The notes under the pieces: generated by a model
Seen by the model: only the letters and a program-made list of their open reading frames with translations
Told to the model about the DNA's origin: nothing
Database searches by the model: none
Shown here: positions 50,097 to 59,619 of the stretch, one piece after another
Layout: the number at the start of each line of letters is the position of its first letter
Position numbering within the stretch: position 1 is the stretch's first letter
NCBI RefSeq assembly: GCF_000377745.1
Contig: NZ_KB898706.1
Span: 496,001 to 560,000 of the forward strand
DNA length: 64,000 nucleotides
From: Gilvimarinus chinensis DSM 19667
Lineage (GTDB): Bacteria > Pseudomonadota > Gammaproteobacteria > Pseudomonadales > Cellvibrionaceae
Reading direction: 5' to 3'
Made by a program: the position numbers and the translations under genes

Positions 50097-51250
50097 TGTC
50101 TGTAACTCAAACACACAGTGTTTACATGGCCGAGGCGCTGAGCCTGGCGCGACGCGGGCTGCAAACCACCACACCAAACCCCGCCGTGGGCTGTTTGCTG
50201 GTGCGTGAGGGCGAGGTGATCGGTCGCGGTTGGCATCGGGTGGCAGGTGATTTCCACGCTGAAATTCATGCCCTGCGTGACGCTACGATACAAACAGGCG
50301 GTAACCCAGACGATACCGAAGCGGTGCGCACTGCCTGCCAAGGTGCCGACTGCTACGTTACCCTTGAGCCTTGTAGTCATACGGGCCGAACCGGCCCCTG
50401 TGCCGAGGCCTTGGTAGCGGCGGGTGTGGGCCGGGTTATTTATGCAATGGAAGACCCCAATCCGCAAGTGGCTGGCCGCGGCTTCGAGATTCTGCGCGCT
50501 GCCGGTATAGAAGTGATAGGCCCGGTGCTGGAAGATGAAGCGCTGGCGCTCAATAAAGGTTTTGTTAAGCGCATGACCCGCGGCTTGCCAATGGTAAGTT
50601 GTAAATTAGCGATGAGCTTGGATGGTCGCACTGCAATGGCCAGTGGTGAGAGCCAGTGGGTTACCGCACGCCGCGCCCGCGAAGACGTGCAGCGAATGCG
50701 CGCCGCCAGCTGCGCTATCGTATCGGGTGTGGACACGGTGCTGATGGACAATGCCAGTTTAACGGTTCGTGCCGACGACTGGCCCGAGGCCCCTGAAGAC
50801 GGTGAAATCCGTCAGCCGCTGCGGGTGGTGCTGGATTCAAAAGGGCGTTTAACGCCCGATTGTGCGTTGGTACAGTTTGAGTCGCCCATACTTTTACTGC
50901 ATACGTCCGAGGTAGATACATCCGGTTGGCCCGAGCATGTCGAACACGTGGTATTGCCTGAGCGCGAAGGTGGAGTTAACCCTTACGCTGTGCTGCGAGA
51001 GCTGGCTAAACGCGGTTGCAACCGCGTGATGGTAGAGGCCGGTGCGAAGGTGGCAGGTAGCTTTTTGCGCATGGGAATGCTGGACGAGCTGGTGATTTAC
51101 ATGGCCCCCAAATTGTTGGGTAACCGCGCCCGTGGCTTGTTTGAATTGCCCATTGACGCCATGGCCGGCCAATTACCGCTTAAAATTACCGATATGCGCG
51201 CTATCGGCCAGGATTGGCGTATTACCGCCGTTCCCGATTTTGATTCTTAA
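50096..51250 (+). CDS. ribD: Bifunctional riboflavin deaminase/reductase RibD
   Basis: Steps two and three of riboflavin synthesis. 384 residues: an N-terminal cytidine-deaminase-like zinc domain (FHAEIHALRDA, PCSHTGRTGPCAEALV) and a C-terminal DHFR-like reductase (SCKLAMSLDGRTAMASGESQWVT begins near residue 165, split for length; VMVEAGAKVAGSFL). Translation is coupled to nrdR through the TAATG overlap. Confidence 0.96.
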   Translation: MSVTQTHSVYMAEALSLARRGLQTTTPNPAVGCLLVREGEVIGRGWHRVAGDFHAEIHALRDATIQTGGNPDDTEAVRTACQGADCYVTLEPCSHTGRTGPCAEALVAAGVGRVIYAMEDPNPQVAGRGFEILRAAGIEVIGPVLEDEALALNKGFVKRMTRGLPMVSCKLAMSLDGRTAMASGESQWVTARRAREDVQRMRAASCAIVSGVDTVLMDNASLTVRADDWPEAPEDGEIRQPLRVVLDSKGRLTPDCALVQFESPILLLHTSEVDTSGWPEHVEHVVLPEREGGVNPYAVLRELAKRGCNRVMVEAGAKVAGSFLRMGMLDELVIYMAPKLLGNRARGLFELPIDAMAGQLPLKITDMRAIGQDWRITAVPDFDS

Positions 51251-51270
51251 CTCGTATTGAAAGGCGAAAC

Positions 51271-51921
51271 GTGTTTACTGGAATAGTTGAAGCTGTCGGT
51301 GAGGTGGTTGAAGCAACCCCTAAAAGTGGCGATTTAAGCCTGCGCATTCGCACAGGAAAGCTGGATTTAGCGGATGTTGCTTTGGGCGATTCCATTGCGA
51401 CTAATGGTGTTTGCCTGACGGTGGTAGATTTGCCCGGCGACGGCTTTCGTGCCGATGTATCTCGCGAAAGTTTATCGCTTACTACCATTGGTCAGTGGCG
51501 GCCTGGACAGTGCGTCAATTTGGAAAAAGCCTTGCTGCCTACCACGCGCTTGGGTGGGCATATTGTCAGTGGGCACGTAGATGGTTTCGGTGAGGTGGTG
51601 AGTCGCCAGGCTGATGCGCGCTCGGAGCGTTTTCGGTTGCGCGCCCCCGAGCAACTGGCGCATTACATCGCCCATAAAGGCTCAATTACCGTGGATGGCA
51701 CAAGTCTGACGGTAAACCGGGTTGAAGGTGCTGAGTTTGAACTCAATATAGTGCCTCACACTCTCGCAGAGACCATCATGGGGGAGTATAAGCCGGGCAC
51801 TCAGGTAAACCTGGAAGTGGACGTATTAGCCCGCTATCTTGAACGTTTACTTCAAGGTGGTGGCAAAACCGAACCCCAGGGGATGACGGCAGAGTTTCTG
51901 GCGGAGCATGGCTTTAAGTAG
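51271..51921 (+). CDS. ribE: Riboflavin synthase, alpha subunit
   Basis: Dismutates two 6,7-dimethyl-8-ribityllumazine molecules to riboflavin. 216 residues, two lumazine-binding repeats (MFTGIVEAVGEV at the start, GHIVSGHVDGFGEVV at the second). The start is GTG, preceded by AAAGGCG. It lies 20 bases after ribD. No FMN riboswitch fits in the short gaps around it. Confidence 0.96.
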   Translation: MFTGIVEAVGEVVEATPKSGDLSLRIRTGKLDLADVALGDSIATNGVCLTVVDLPGDGFRADVSRESLSLTTIGQWRPGQCVNLEKALLPTTRLGGHIVSGHVDGFGEVVSRQADARSERFRLRAPEQLAHYIAHKGSITVDGTSLTVNRVEGAEFELNIVPHTLAETIMGEYKPGTQVNLEVDVLARYLERLLQGGGKTEPQGMTAEFLAEHGFK

Positions 51922-51962
51922 TGTCTTAGTGTTGATAACCCAATAAGCGTGAGCAGTCTGTA

Positions 51963-53081
51963 ATGCAATTTAATACCGTTGAAGAATTGATCGATGATCT
52001 GCGTCAGGGAAAAATGATTATCCTGATGGACGATGAGAATCGTGAAAACGAAGGCGACCTGATTATGGTGGCCGAGCAGGTGCGCGCAGAAGACATTAAC
52101 TTTATGGCCAGCCATGCGCGCGGGCTTATCTGCCTGACCATCACTCCCGAACGCTGCGAGCAATTAGGCTTGCCGCTCATGGTGCAGGATAACAAGGCCA
52201 AGCATTCTACGAACTTTACGACCTCGATTGAGGCCGCTGAGGGAGTGACGACGGGGATTTCTGCCGCCGACCGGGCGCGCACTGTACGTGCCGCGGTAGC
52301 GCTAAACGCACAACCTTCAGATATTGTGCAGCCCGGCCATATTTTTCCTATTGTTGCGCAGCCTGGCGGTGTGATGAGTCGTGCAGGCCACACCGAAGCT
52401 GGTTGCGACCTGGCTCGGATGGCAGGCTTTGAAGCGGCGGCCGTCATTGTCGAAGTCATGAACCCCGACGGCTCTATGGCGCGCAGGCCAGAGCTGGAGC
52501 AATTCGCACAAACCCACGGATTAAAAATCGGTACCATTGCCGACTTGATTCATTACCGCGCCACCAAAGAGCAAACCGTGGAGTGTGTTAACAAGCGCAA
52601 GGTAGAAACCGAGTACGGTGAATTCGCGTTACACACATATAAAGATACGGCGCGTGGCGATTTACACTTTGCGCTCGTCAAAGGTGAAATAGCCCCCGAT
52701 GAAGACACCCTGGTGCGTGTCCATGTGATGGATACAGCACGTGATTTGCTGACAATTAAACGGCCTACTCTAGAGGGAGTATGTTCCTGGACTTATGCCC
52801 AGGCTCTCACGCGTATTGAGCAAGAAGGGCGCGGTGTGTTGGTTCTGATTTGTCACGATGAGTCTACGGCCGATGTAGAAGAGTCAATTGATTGGCTGCT
52901 TTCAGGGCGTCAGCAGCGCCGCAGCCCTGATGTGGTCTATAAACAAGTAGGTACGGGCTCGCAGATACTGCGTGATTTAGGCGTGAGAAAAATGCGGGTT
53001 ATGTCTGCGCCTATGCGCTTTTCAGCGCTGTCGGGGTTTGATCTTGAAGTGGTCGATTATGTCGGCCCAGATAACAGTTAA
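51963..53081 (+). CDS. ribBA: 3,4-dihydroxy-2-butanone-4-phosphate synthase with a degenerate GTP cyclohydrolase II domain
   Basis: N-terminal RibB domain (residues 1-205) is intact: DDENRENEGDLIMVAEQ, RAGHTEAGCDLARMAG. The C-terminal RibA-like domain (about 210-370) is degenerate: the zinc-binding SECLTGD...RCDCG motif seen in true RibA is replaced by a sequence without cysteines around MDTARDLLTIKRPT. So this chain probably makes only DHBP. A separate intact RibA is at 56215-56814. This RibB-plus-inactive-RibA form is known in other gammaproteobacteria. Confidence 0.94.
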   Translation: MQFNTVEELIDDLRQGKMIILMDDENRENEGDLIMVAEQVRAEDINFMASHARGLICLTITPERCEQLGLPLMVQDNKAKHSTNFTTSIEAAEGVTTGISAADRARTVRAAVALNAQPSDIVQPGHIFPIVAQPGGVMSRAGHTEAGCDLARMAGFEAAAVIVEVMNPDGSMARRPELEQFAQTHGLKIGTIADLIHYRATKEQTVECVNKRKVETEYGEFALHTYKDTARGDLHFALVKGEIAPDEDTLVRVHVMDTARDLLTIKRPTLEGVCSWTYAQALTRIEQEGRGVLVLICHDESTADVEESIDWLLSGRQQRRSPDVVYKQVGTGSQILRDLGVRKMRVMSAPMRFSALSGFDLEVVDYVGPDNS

Positions 53082-53100
53082 TGAACGTTGAGAAAAAACT

Positions 53101-53568
53101 ATGAGTAAACATATTGTTGAAGGCGACTTTTCGGCCTCCAAGGGTAAATACGCCCTAATCGTTAGCCGTTGGAACAGTTTTGTAGTGGAAAGCCTGAAAG
53201 ACGGCGCGCTGGATACCCTGCGTCGCCACGGCATTAGCGATGATAATGTCAGCATTTATTACGCGCCGGGTGCGTTTGAGTTTCCTTTGGTTGCTCAAAG
53301 AATTGCCGCAAAAGGCGAATTCGACGCCATTATCGCTTTAGGTGCGGTCATTCGCGGCGGTACCCCGCACTTTGATTACGTGGCAGGCGAATGCACGAAA
53401 GGCTTGGCGCAGGTTTCTCTGGATGCTGGTATTCCCGTCACCTTTGGCGTACTGACCGTGGACACCATTGAGCAGGCGATTGAGCGCTCGGGTACCAAAG
53501 CGGGCAATAAAGGCGTCGAAGCAGCCTCGACCGCGCTGGAAATGGTTTCTTTGTTGGGTAAGATTTAA
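53101..53568 (+). CDS. ribH: 6,7-dimethyl-8-ribityllumazine synthase
   Basis: Condenses the pyrimidine from RibD with DHBP to form lumazine; assembles as an icosahedral or decameric shell. 155 residues with [45 protein letters not shown] and [16 protein letters not shown]. It overlaps nusB by one base (TAATG). Confidence 0.97.
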   Translation: MSKHIVEGDFSASKGKYALIVSRWNSFVVESLKDGALDTLRRHGISDDNVSIYYAPGAFEFPLVAQRIAAKGEFDAIIALGAVIRGGTPHFDYVAGECTKGLAQVSLDAGIPVTFGVLTVDTIEQAIERSGTKAGNKGVEAASTALEMVSLLGKI

Positions 53569-54026
53569 TGACAGATACTGGTATTTCTCCTTCTGCCCGC
53601 CGCAAGGCTCGCCACTATGCCATGCAGGGCCTGTATCAGTGGAAAATGTCTGGCAATAGCGTCAATGTTATTGAGGCCGCATTTCGCACCGATTACGACA
53701 TGAAAAATGTTGATATCGCGTATTTTCATGAGCTTTTGCATCAAGTGCCTGCCAGACTGGATCAGGTTGAAGAGGTTTATGTGCCTCATCTGCAAGAGCG
53801 CAGTGGCGAAGAGCTCGACCCTATCACCGAGGCCCTGTTGCGCTTAGCCGCTTACGAACTCAAGTTTCGCATTGATGTGCCTTACAAGGTGGTGATTAAT
53901 GAGGCGGTGGCGCTGGCGAAAAAATTCGGCGCTACAGACAGCCATAAATTCGTTAACGGCGTACTTGACCGAGCGGCCGCTGAGGCGAGATCGCTTGAAG
54001 TCAAGGCGAATAAAGGTCCTCGATAG
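53568..54026 (+). CDS. nusB: Transcription antitermination factor NusB
   Basis: All-helical RNA-binding protein that with NusE binds boxA in rRNA and antitermination complexes. 152 residues; ARRKARHYAMQGLYQWKMSG at the N-terminus and VVINEAVALAKKFGATDSHKFVNGVLD (in two parts) at the C-terminus. ribH-nusB-thiL is the conserved order. Confidence 0.96.
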   Translation: MTDTGISPSARRKARHYAMQGLYQWKMSGNSVNVIEAAFRTDYDMKNVDIAYFHELLHQVPARLDQVEEVYVPHLQERSGEELDPITEALLRLAAYELKFRIDVPYKVVINEAVALAKKFGATDSHKFVNGVLDRAAAEARSLEVKANKGPR

Positions 54027-54028
54027 TT

Positions 54029-55009
54029 GTGTCTTTGGGTGAATTTGAGCTGATTAACCAATACTTCAGGCCCGCAGCCGATAAACCGGATGGCGACGCT
54101 GTAGTGCTGGGTATTGGTGATGATGCCGCCCTGATTCAAGCCGACCCCGCCCAGCAGTTGGTGGTGGCGGCAGACGCCTTAGTAGCTGGTGTTCACTTTC
54201 CAGGTGATGCGGAAGCGGAACTTGTCGGTGAGCGATCACTTCGGGTGAACTTAAGCGATATGGCAGCTATGGGCGCCGAGCCTGCCTGGTATACCCTTTC
54301 GCTGACTCTACCCGCTGAATGGCACGAAGAGCAACGTCGCGATTGGGTGGCAGGCTTCAGCCGAGGCTTGCGTCAGGCTTCTGAGGCGTTTGGCTGTGAA
54401 CTGGTTGGCGGCGATACCACCAGCGGACCTCTACATATTGGCATTCAAATGCTGGGGCAGGTTCCTCCCGGCAAGGCGCTGCGCCGCGATGGAGCTTGTG
54501 TCGGAGACTTTGTCTTAGTTACCCACACTCTCGGAGATGGGGCCGCTGCCTTGAAGAGCTTAAACGCACCGGAGCTTTGGAGTGAATCCCAGTGCGCCTA
54601 TCTTTTTGAGCGTTTTTATCGCCCGATGCCTCGTATCACCGAAGGTGTCTTACTGCGCGATATCGCCTCTAGTGCTCAGGATGTCTCCGATGGGTTTTTG
54701 GCCGACCTGGGGCATATTTGTCATGCGAGCGATGTTGGCGCTGAGGTGGAGGTTGAACGGCTACCTATGAGCGAGGCCGTTCGGGCAGTTGATCTGCAAA
54801 GCGCCCGAGGCTTGGCTTTGACGGGTGGCGATGACTATGAGCTGGTATTTACCCTGAGCCCAGACAAAATGCCTGAGTTGGCAATGGCTCAGGCGCGTGG
54901 AGATATTGCCGCCACGGTCGTCGGTCGGATTGTTGCGGGGGCTGGTGTACACTGCCTGCTCAATGATGAGCCCTATAACCTGGATGCCACAGGTTACCGA
55001 CACTTTTAA
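54029..55009 (+). CDS. thiL: Thiamine-monophosphate kinase ThiL
   Basis: Phosphorylates TMP to the cofactor TPP. 326 residues in the PurM/ThiL fold: LGEFELINQYF, GIGDDAALIQ, RVNLSDMAAMGAEPAWY, GGDTTSGPLHIGI and TGGDDYELVFTL. The start is GTG, two bases after the nusB stop, with AAAGG upstream. Confidence 0.95.
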   Translation: MSLGEFELINQYFRPAADKPDGDAVVLGIGDDAALIQADPAQQLVVAADALVAGVHFPGDAEAELVGERSLRVNLSDMAAMGAEPAWYTLSLTLPAEWHEEQRRDWVAGFSRGLRQASEAFGCELVGGDTTSGPLHIGIQMLGQVPPGKALRRDGACVGDFVLVTHTLGDGAAALKSLNAPELWSESQCAYLFERFYRPMPRITEGVLLRDIASSAQDVSDGFLADLGHICHASDVGAEVEVERLPMSEAVRAVDLQSARGLALTGGDDYELVFTLSPDKMPELAMAQARGDIAATVVGRIVAGAGVHCLLNDEPYNLDATGYRHF

Positions 55010-55034
55010 CCGCGCCGACCAAGACACTGAATTC

Positions 55035-55535
55035 ATGAATCACGCAACCAGACTCCCAAAGCCCAGTGCGCGCCAGCTGTATACCCAGGCCAGCCACTTT
55101 TTTGCTTTTGGCTTTGGTTCGGGGATGGCGCCCAAAGCGCCCGGCACTTTTGGTACCTTGGCCGCGATTCCGATCTATTGGTTAATCGCCGACTTAAGTT
55201 TACCTTTGTACGTCCTGTGGTTGCTTGTGACCTTCGCGCTTGGGGTGTTTTGGTGTGATCGCAGCTCTAAAGCGTTACAGGTGCACGACCATCCCGGCAT
55301 TGTGTGGGATGAAATGGTGGGCTATTGGCTGACAATGTTGCTGGCTCCGGCAGGTTGGTTATGGATGTTAGCGGGGTTCGTACTTTTTCGTATTTTTGAC
55401 ATATTAAAGCCCTGGCCTATCGGAGCTATTGATCGCAAAGTGCATGGCGGTCTGGGCATTATGTTGGACGACATTCTGGCCGCGGTTTACGCTTGGCTGG
55501 TGTTGCAGGCGTTGGCGCTGTGGTTGGCGCCGTAA
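55035..55535 (+). CDS. pgpA: Phosphatidylglycerophosphatase A
   Basis: Membrane phosphatase that makes phosphatidylglycerol. The frame extends into thiL, but ATG 55035 gives the 166-residue family size. Motifs FGSGMAPKAPGTFGTLAAIP and the metal-binding HDHPGIVWDEMVGYW are clear; about three to four membrane helices. It follows thiL by 25 bases as in most gammaproteobacteria. Confidence 0.94.
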   Translation: MNHATRLPKPSARQLYTQASHFFAFGFGSGMAPKAPGTFGTLAAIPIYWLIADLSLPLYVLWLLVTFALGVFWCDRSSKALQVHDHPGIVWDEMVGYWLTMLLAPAGWLWMLAGFVLFRIFDILKPWPIGAIDRKVHGGLGIMLDDILAAVYAWLVLQALALWLAP

Positions 55536-55563
55536 AAATGAATTCACTCTGAGGTCAATGGAT

Positions 55564-56199
55564 ATGAGCCGGACTGTGTGGTTGGTAGTGTTTACTCTGT
55601 GGGGCGCACATATAAGTGCAGCGGACCTGAGTGCGCAAATGCTGGCCAAGGACGCTGCTTTAATTGAGCTTGATGGCAAACAGCGTATGTTGCGTGCAGG
55701 GCAAACCAGTCCCGAAGGTGTCACTCTTGTGAGCGCCTCACGCGCCGGGGCGGTCGTAGAGTACCAAGGTTCGAAATACAGTCTTTCGCTGCAAAAAAAT
55801 ATCGCAACCAGCTTCGAGGAGGCCGAGCGCGCAGAAGTGCGTATTGCCAGTGGCCCCGGTGGGCACTATGAAATACCCGGCCGAATTAATGGCATGGCTG
55901 TTGATTTTATGGTGGATACCGGAGCCACCTCCGTTGCCATGAATAGCGGTCACGCACAGAGGCTTGGAATTAATTATCTGACGGGTAAGCAAGTCCTCGT
56001 GAATACAGCCAACGGCATTGTCACGGCCTACAGCGTCTGGCTTGATCGTGTATCGGCCGGTTCAATCGAAATAAAACACGTAGAGGCGATTGTCCATGCC
56101 GGCTCGTCGCCACATGTCATTTTACTGGGTAACAGTTATCTGAGCCTGGTGGATATGAGTACCGAAAACGGTGTGCTGGTATTAAAAGCGCGCCACTGA
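55564..56199 (+). CDS. Retropepsin-like aspartic protease, predicted periplasmic
   Basis: A 211-residue protein with a signal peptide (RTVWLVVFTLWGAHISA) and a C-terminal single-domain retropepsin fold (clan AA, TIGR02281-like). The catalytic triad is D118-T-G in FMVDTGATSVAMN; it would act as a dimer. ATG 55564 is preferred to 55558 because GAGG at 55551-55554 is then 9 bases away. It lies between pgpA and ribA. The substrate is unknown. Confidence 0.85.
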   Translation: MSRTVWLVVFTLWGAHISAADLSAQMLAKDAALIELDGKQRMLRAGQTSPEGVTLVSASRAGAVVEYQGSKYSLSLQKNIATSFEEAERAEVRIASGPGGHYEIPGRINGMAVDFMVDTGATSVAMNSGHAQRLGINYLTGKQVLVNTANGIVTAYSVWLDRVSAGSIEIKHVEAIVHAGSSPHVILLGNSYLSLVDMSTENGVLVLKARH

Positions 56200-56214
56200 G
56201 TAAGAGATAAACAG

Positions 56215-56814
56215 TTGAGCATACGTTTTGTTGAGTCCTGCAAGCTGCCCACCCCTTGGGGTATGTTTGTGATGCACGGCTTCAGTGATGACCGTTTAGA
56301 TAAAGAGCATATCGTTCTCACCATGGGCGAGATCAGCGACGGCGAGCCGGTGCTTGCACGGGTGCATTCCGAGTGCCTAACCGGCGATGCGTTGTTCAGT
56401 ATGCGGTGCGACTGCGGCCCTCAGCTGCAAGCGGCGATGCATAAATTATCCATTGTCGGTCGCGGTGCCATTTTTTATTTGCGTCAGGAAGGGCGAGGCA
56501 TTGGTTTACTGAATAAAGTGAAAGCCTATCATTTACAAGACTGCGGCGCCGACACCGTAGAGGCAAACGAACAATTGGGTTTTGGCGCCGATATGCGCGA
56601 CTACAGCATTCTCAAGCCGATGATGGATCACCTGAATATTCACGCGCTTAAACTGATGACCAACAATCCGCGCAAAGTAAATGCGCTGCAGGAAATGGGC
56701 ATAGAGATTGTTGAGCGCATTCCTCATCAAACCGGTCGCAACCCCCACAACGCTAAGTATCTGGAAACAAAAAAAGGCAAGCTCGGCCATTTGTTTGAAG
56801 ACGATAGCGAATAA
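56215..56814 (+). CDS. ribA: GTP cyclohydrolase II, stand-alone RibA
   Basis: Opens GTP in the first committed step of riboflavin synthesis. 199 residues with zinc ligands C54, C65 and C67 ([17 protein letters not shown]), [16 protein letters not shown] and a C-terminal [19 protein letters not shown]. No ATG or GTG lies near the expected N-terminus; TTG 56215 after AAGAGA is the likely start. It supplies the activity missing from the ribBA product. Confidence 0.95.
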   Translation: MSIRFVESCKLPTPWGMFVMHGFSDDRLDKEHIVLTMGEISDGEPVLARVHSECLTGDALFSMRCDCGPQLQAAMHKLSIVGRGAIFYLRQEGRGIGLLNKVKAYHLQDCGADTVEANEQLGFGADMRDYSILKPMMDHLNIHALKLMTNNPRKVNALQEMGIEIVERIPHQTGRNPHNAKYLETKKGKLGHLFEDDSE

Positions 56815-57654
<840 letters not shown>

Positions 57655-57749
57655 TCGGGCTAATCGCTTTACGCTGAAGGTGGGCTCCAACCTTGAGGTT
57701 AGAGCCGCACTACCATCAGCCGTTAGAGGGCAAAGGTTCGGGCGATTTT

Positions 57750-59447
57750 TTAGGGATAGAATTGGCGCGACTGTAAGTCGATGATGAGCTGGTCTGGTAA
57801 AGCGTTGTCGTCACTTCGTTTTAAAGCGGTGGCTTGTGCCAGCTCTGAAAAAGTGTCTTCGCTTAACGCTCCGGCAATATCAAGAACCCATAGACCAAGC
57901 TCATGGCTGGCTGCTGGAAGCCATTCACTTCCCAAAGAATAATTCGCAAAGGCCAATACGGGAGTCTTTTGTTGATGAGGCTTTAGCTCATTTTCAAATG
58001 ATAACTCTTTGAAAGCAGTATGAAGGCCGGGAAGGTGGTCACCAAAAAAAACGACTAGCGTCGGCTTGTTTCGGCGTTTTACGAACTCTCGAAGTGCCAA
58101 AAGTTCGCGGGTAGTGTTTTGGGCGTGGTAAATATATGCCTGCCACTGTTCAACGCCTTTCGCAGATATGTCGGCGGGAGGCGTGATGCTGTCTCTGCGC
58201 TCAGGGTCCTGCACATTGGTTTTTTTGTAAGGACCGTGTCCCTCCATGGAGATAGCAAATATAAACTGAGGTTGTTTTTTTTCTTTTTCGACTAAATCGA
58301 TAATATTCGTTGCAAGAGATTTATCTGACGTCCAGGTTCCGTCAAGTGTTGTTTTTTTCATGTCTTTTAGGCCGATAAACTCATGAAAGCCAAGCAATGG
58401 CAGCGCCCTGTTTCGTTGCCAGAAAGATTTATGGTGAGGGTGGATAGCTGTGGCTTGATAGCCCTGATCTGCAAGTGTCCAGGGTAATGCCTTGAATTTA
58501 TCGTGGACTACGGCAATGTAGGGGTAATCCTGAGTGTTGAGGGACTTAAAGGGAATTCCTGTTAGCACTTCAAACTCTGTGCGTGTTGTATTGCCGCCGT
58601 AGGTGGGGACAGTAATCTGCGTGTGTAGAGAGGTGTTCGCTAGAGTGCAGTAGTTTGGTAAATAATCGCAGGTTTGAACACCTTTTATCAAACCAGGGTC
58701 AAAGAAGCTTTCTCCCAGCCACAAAATAATATCGGGGTGTGTCTTAATGTCTTTATCTGCTTTTTCAGGTAGAGATTGTGAAAAAGCATCAACCGCTTGT
58801 TGGTCAAATAGGGGGAGGGTGAGTTTACTCGAGCGAGCCCCGACAATTAATGAGGCGAGTAAACCCTGATCTCGTGCTGGTGAGCCTGAGTCCCAGGGCT
58901 TGGCGCCGTGGGCGGTAGGAGCGTAAAGCTCACCCGCGCTAAACCGTTTGTCTGACAGCGTGACCAACCCGAGCACTCCCACAATCAAAAATGACGCGGC
59001 CAGCAAAAGAGGGATGGGTTTTTCTCTGATAATCAGCAGCCCAGAGGCTATGGCGAAAATAACTGATAACGCTATAACCCACACACTGACGTACTGAGAA
59101 AGCAGGTCCCAGCCGTTGAAAACTTGCTTCGCTAAAAACACATCTGAAAAGCCAAGAGGCTGCTCTAAGTGATTTATTTTTGCGGCGTTAATGGCAAACA
59201 GCATAATCAATGCGCCTGCACTAAGGATTGTTCCGCTGCGAATGCGGCCTGTAAGCCCAATAAGGCTAAGTAAGAATAGGTTGGCGGGCAGCAGGTTGGC
59301 AGTGATAAGGCCCCAGGACTTATAAATGTCGCCGTTCCTGTCTGCGAGTGTGATGAGTAAGTTAAAACATATCAGGCAGGTGAGAAATACCGTTAAGCGA
59401 TTATGAGGTTTGCTGGCCAAGGCTGTTATCCATTCGTGTTTTGTCAT
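57750..59447 (-). CDS. LTA synthase / MdoB-like membrane sulfatase-fold transferase
   Basis: Predicted phosphoglycerol- or phosphoethanolamine-transferase type enzyme (alkaline phosphatase superfamily). 565 residues from ATG 59447; the frame extends to 59591 but that part looks unlike coding sequence. About five membrane helices fill residues 20-190, then a periplasmic catalytic domain with GESFFD (about 244), the nucleophile threonine in GGNTTRTEFE (about 286), EGHGPYKK and FFGDHLPG (about 468). No strong ribosome-binding site was seen. The gene is AT-richer than its neighbours. It is divergent from the glucosyltransferase-like gene; the acceptor glycan is unknown. Confidence 0.8.
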   Translation of the reverse strand: MTKHEWITALASKPHNRLTVFLTCLICFNLLITLADRNGDIYKSWGLITANLLPANLFLLSLIGLTGRIRSGTILSAGALIMLFAINAAKINHLEQPLGFSDVFLAKQVFNGWDLLSQYVSVWVIALSVIFAIASGLLIIREKPIPLLLAASFLIVGVLGLVTLSDKRFSAGELYAPTAHGAKPWDSGSPARDQGLLASLIVGARSSKLTLPLFDQQAVDAFSQSLPEKADKDIKTHPDIILWLGESFFDPGLIKGVQTCDYLPNYCTLANTSLHTQITVPTYGGNTTRTEFEVLTGIPFKSLNTQDYPYIAVVHDKFKALPWTLADQGYQATAIHPHHKSFWQRNRALPLLGFHEFIGLKDMKKTTLDGTWTSDKSLATNIIDLVEKEKKQPQFIFAISMEGHGPYKKTNVQDPERRDSITPPADISAKGVEQWQAYIYHAQNTTRELLALREFVKRRNKPTLVVFFGDHLPGLHTAFKELSFENELKPHQQKTPVLAFANYSLGSEWLPAASHELGLWVLDIAGALSEDTFSELAQATALKRSDDNALPDQLIIDLQSRQFYP

Positions 59448-59611
59448 TGTGTTGTCATCTTTGAAGGGTATTGTAATGGGTTGGTTTTTGTTTGGCGACA
59501 CAAGTGGCCTCTTTAGTCGAAAGGAGGAGCGCGGACGGTAAAGTGGTACAAGCTTTGTTGGTGGTGGTTTGTGTAAGCGAAAGGTGGGCAATTAGACGAT
59601 GCTGTCTTTGA

Positions 59612-59619
59612 GGGGGGGG
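59612..59619 (+). repeat. G8 homopolymer at the start of the glucosyltransferase-like gene
   Basis: Eight G in a row directly precede ATG 59620, after GA. The tract doubles as the Shine-Dalgarno region and lies inside the frame if translation begins at ATG 59599. Length changes would alter spacing or frame. Confidence 0.8.

Noticed and set aside
51922-51962. FMN riboswitch before ribBA or ribE
   Set aside because: The gaps are too short and show none of the RFN element's conserved boxes.
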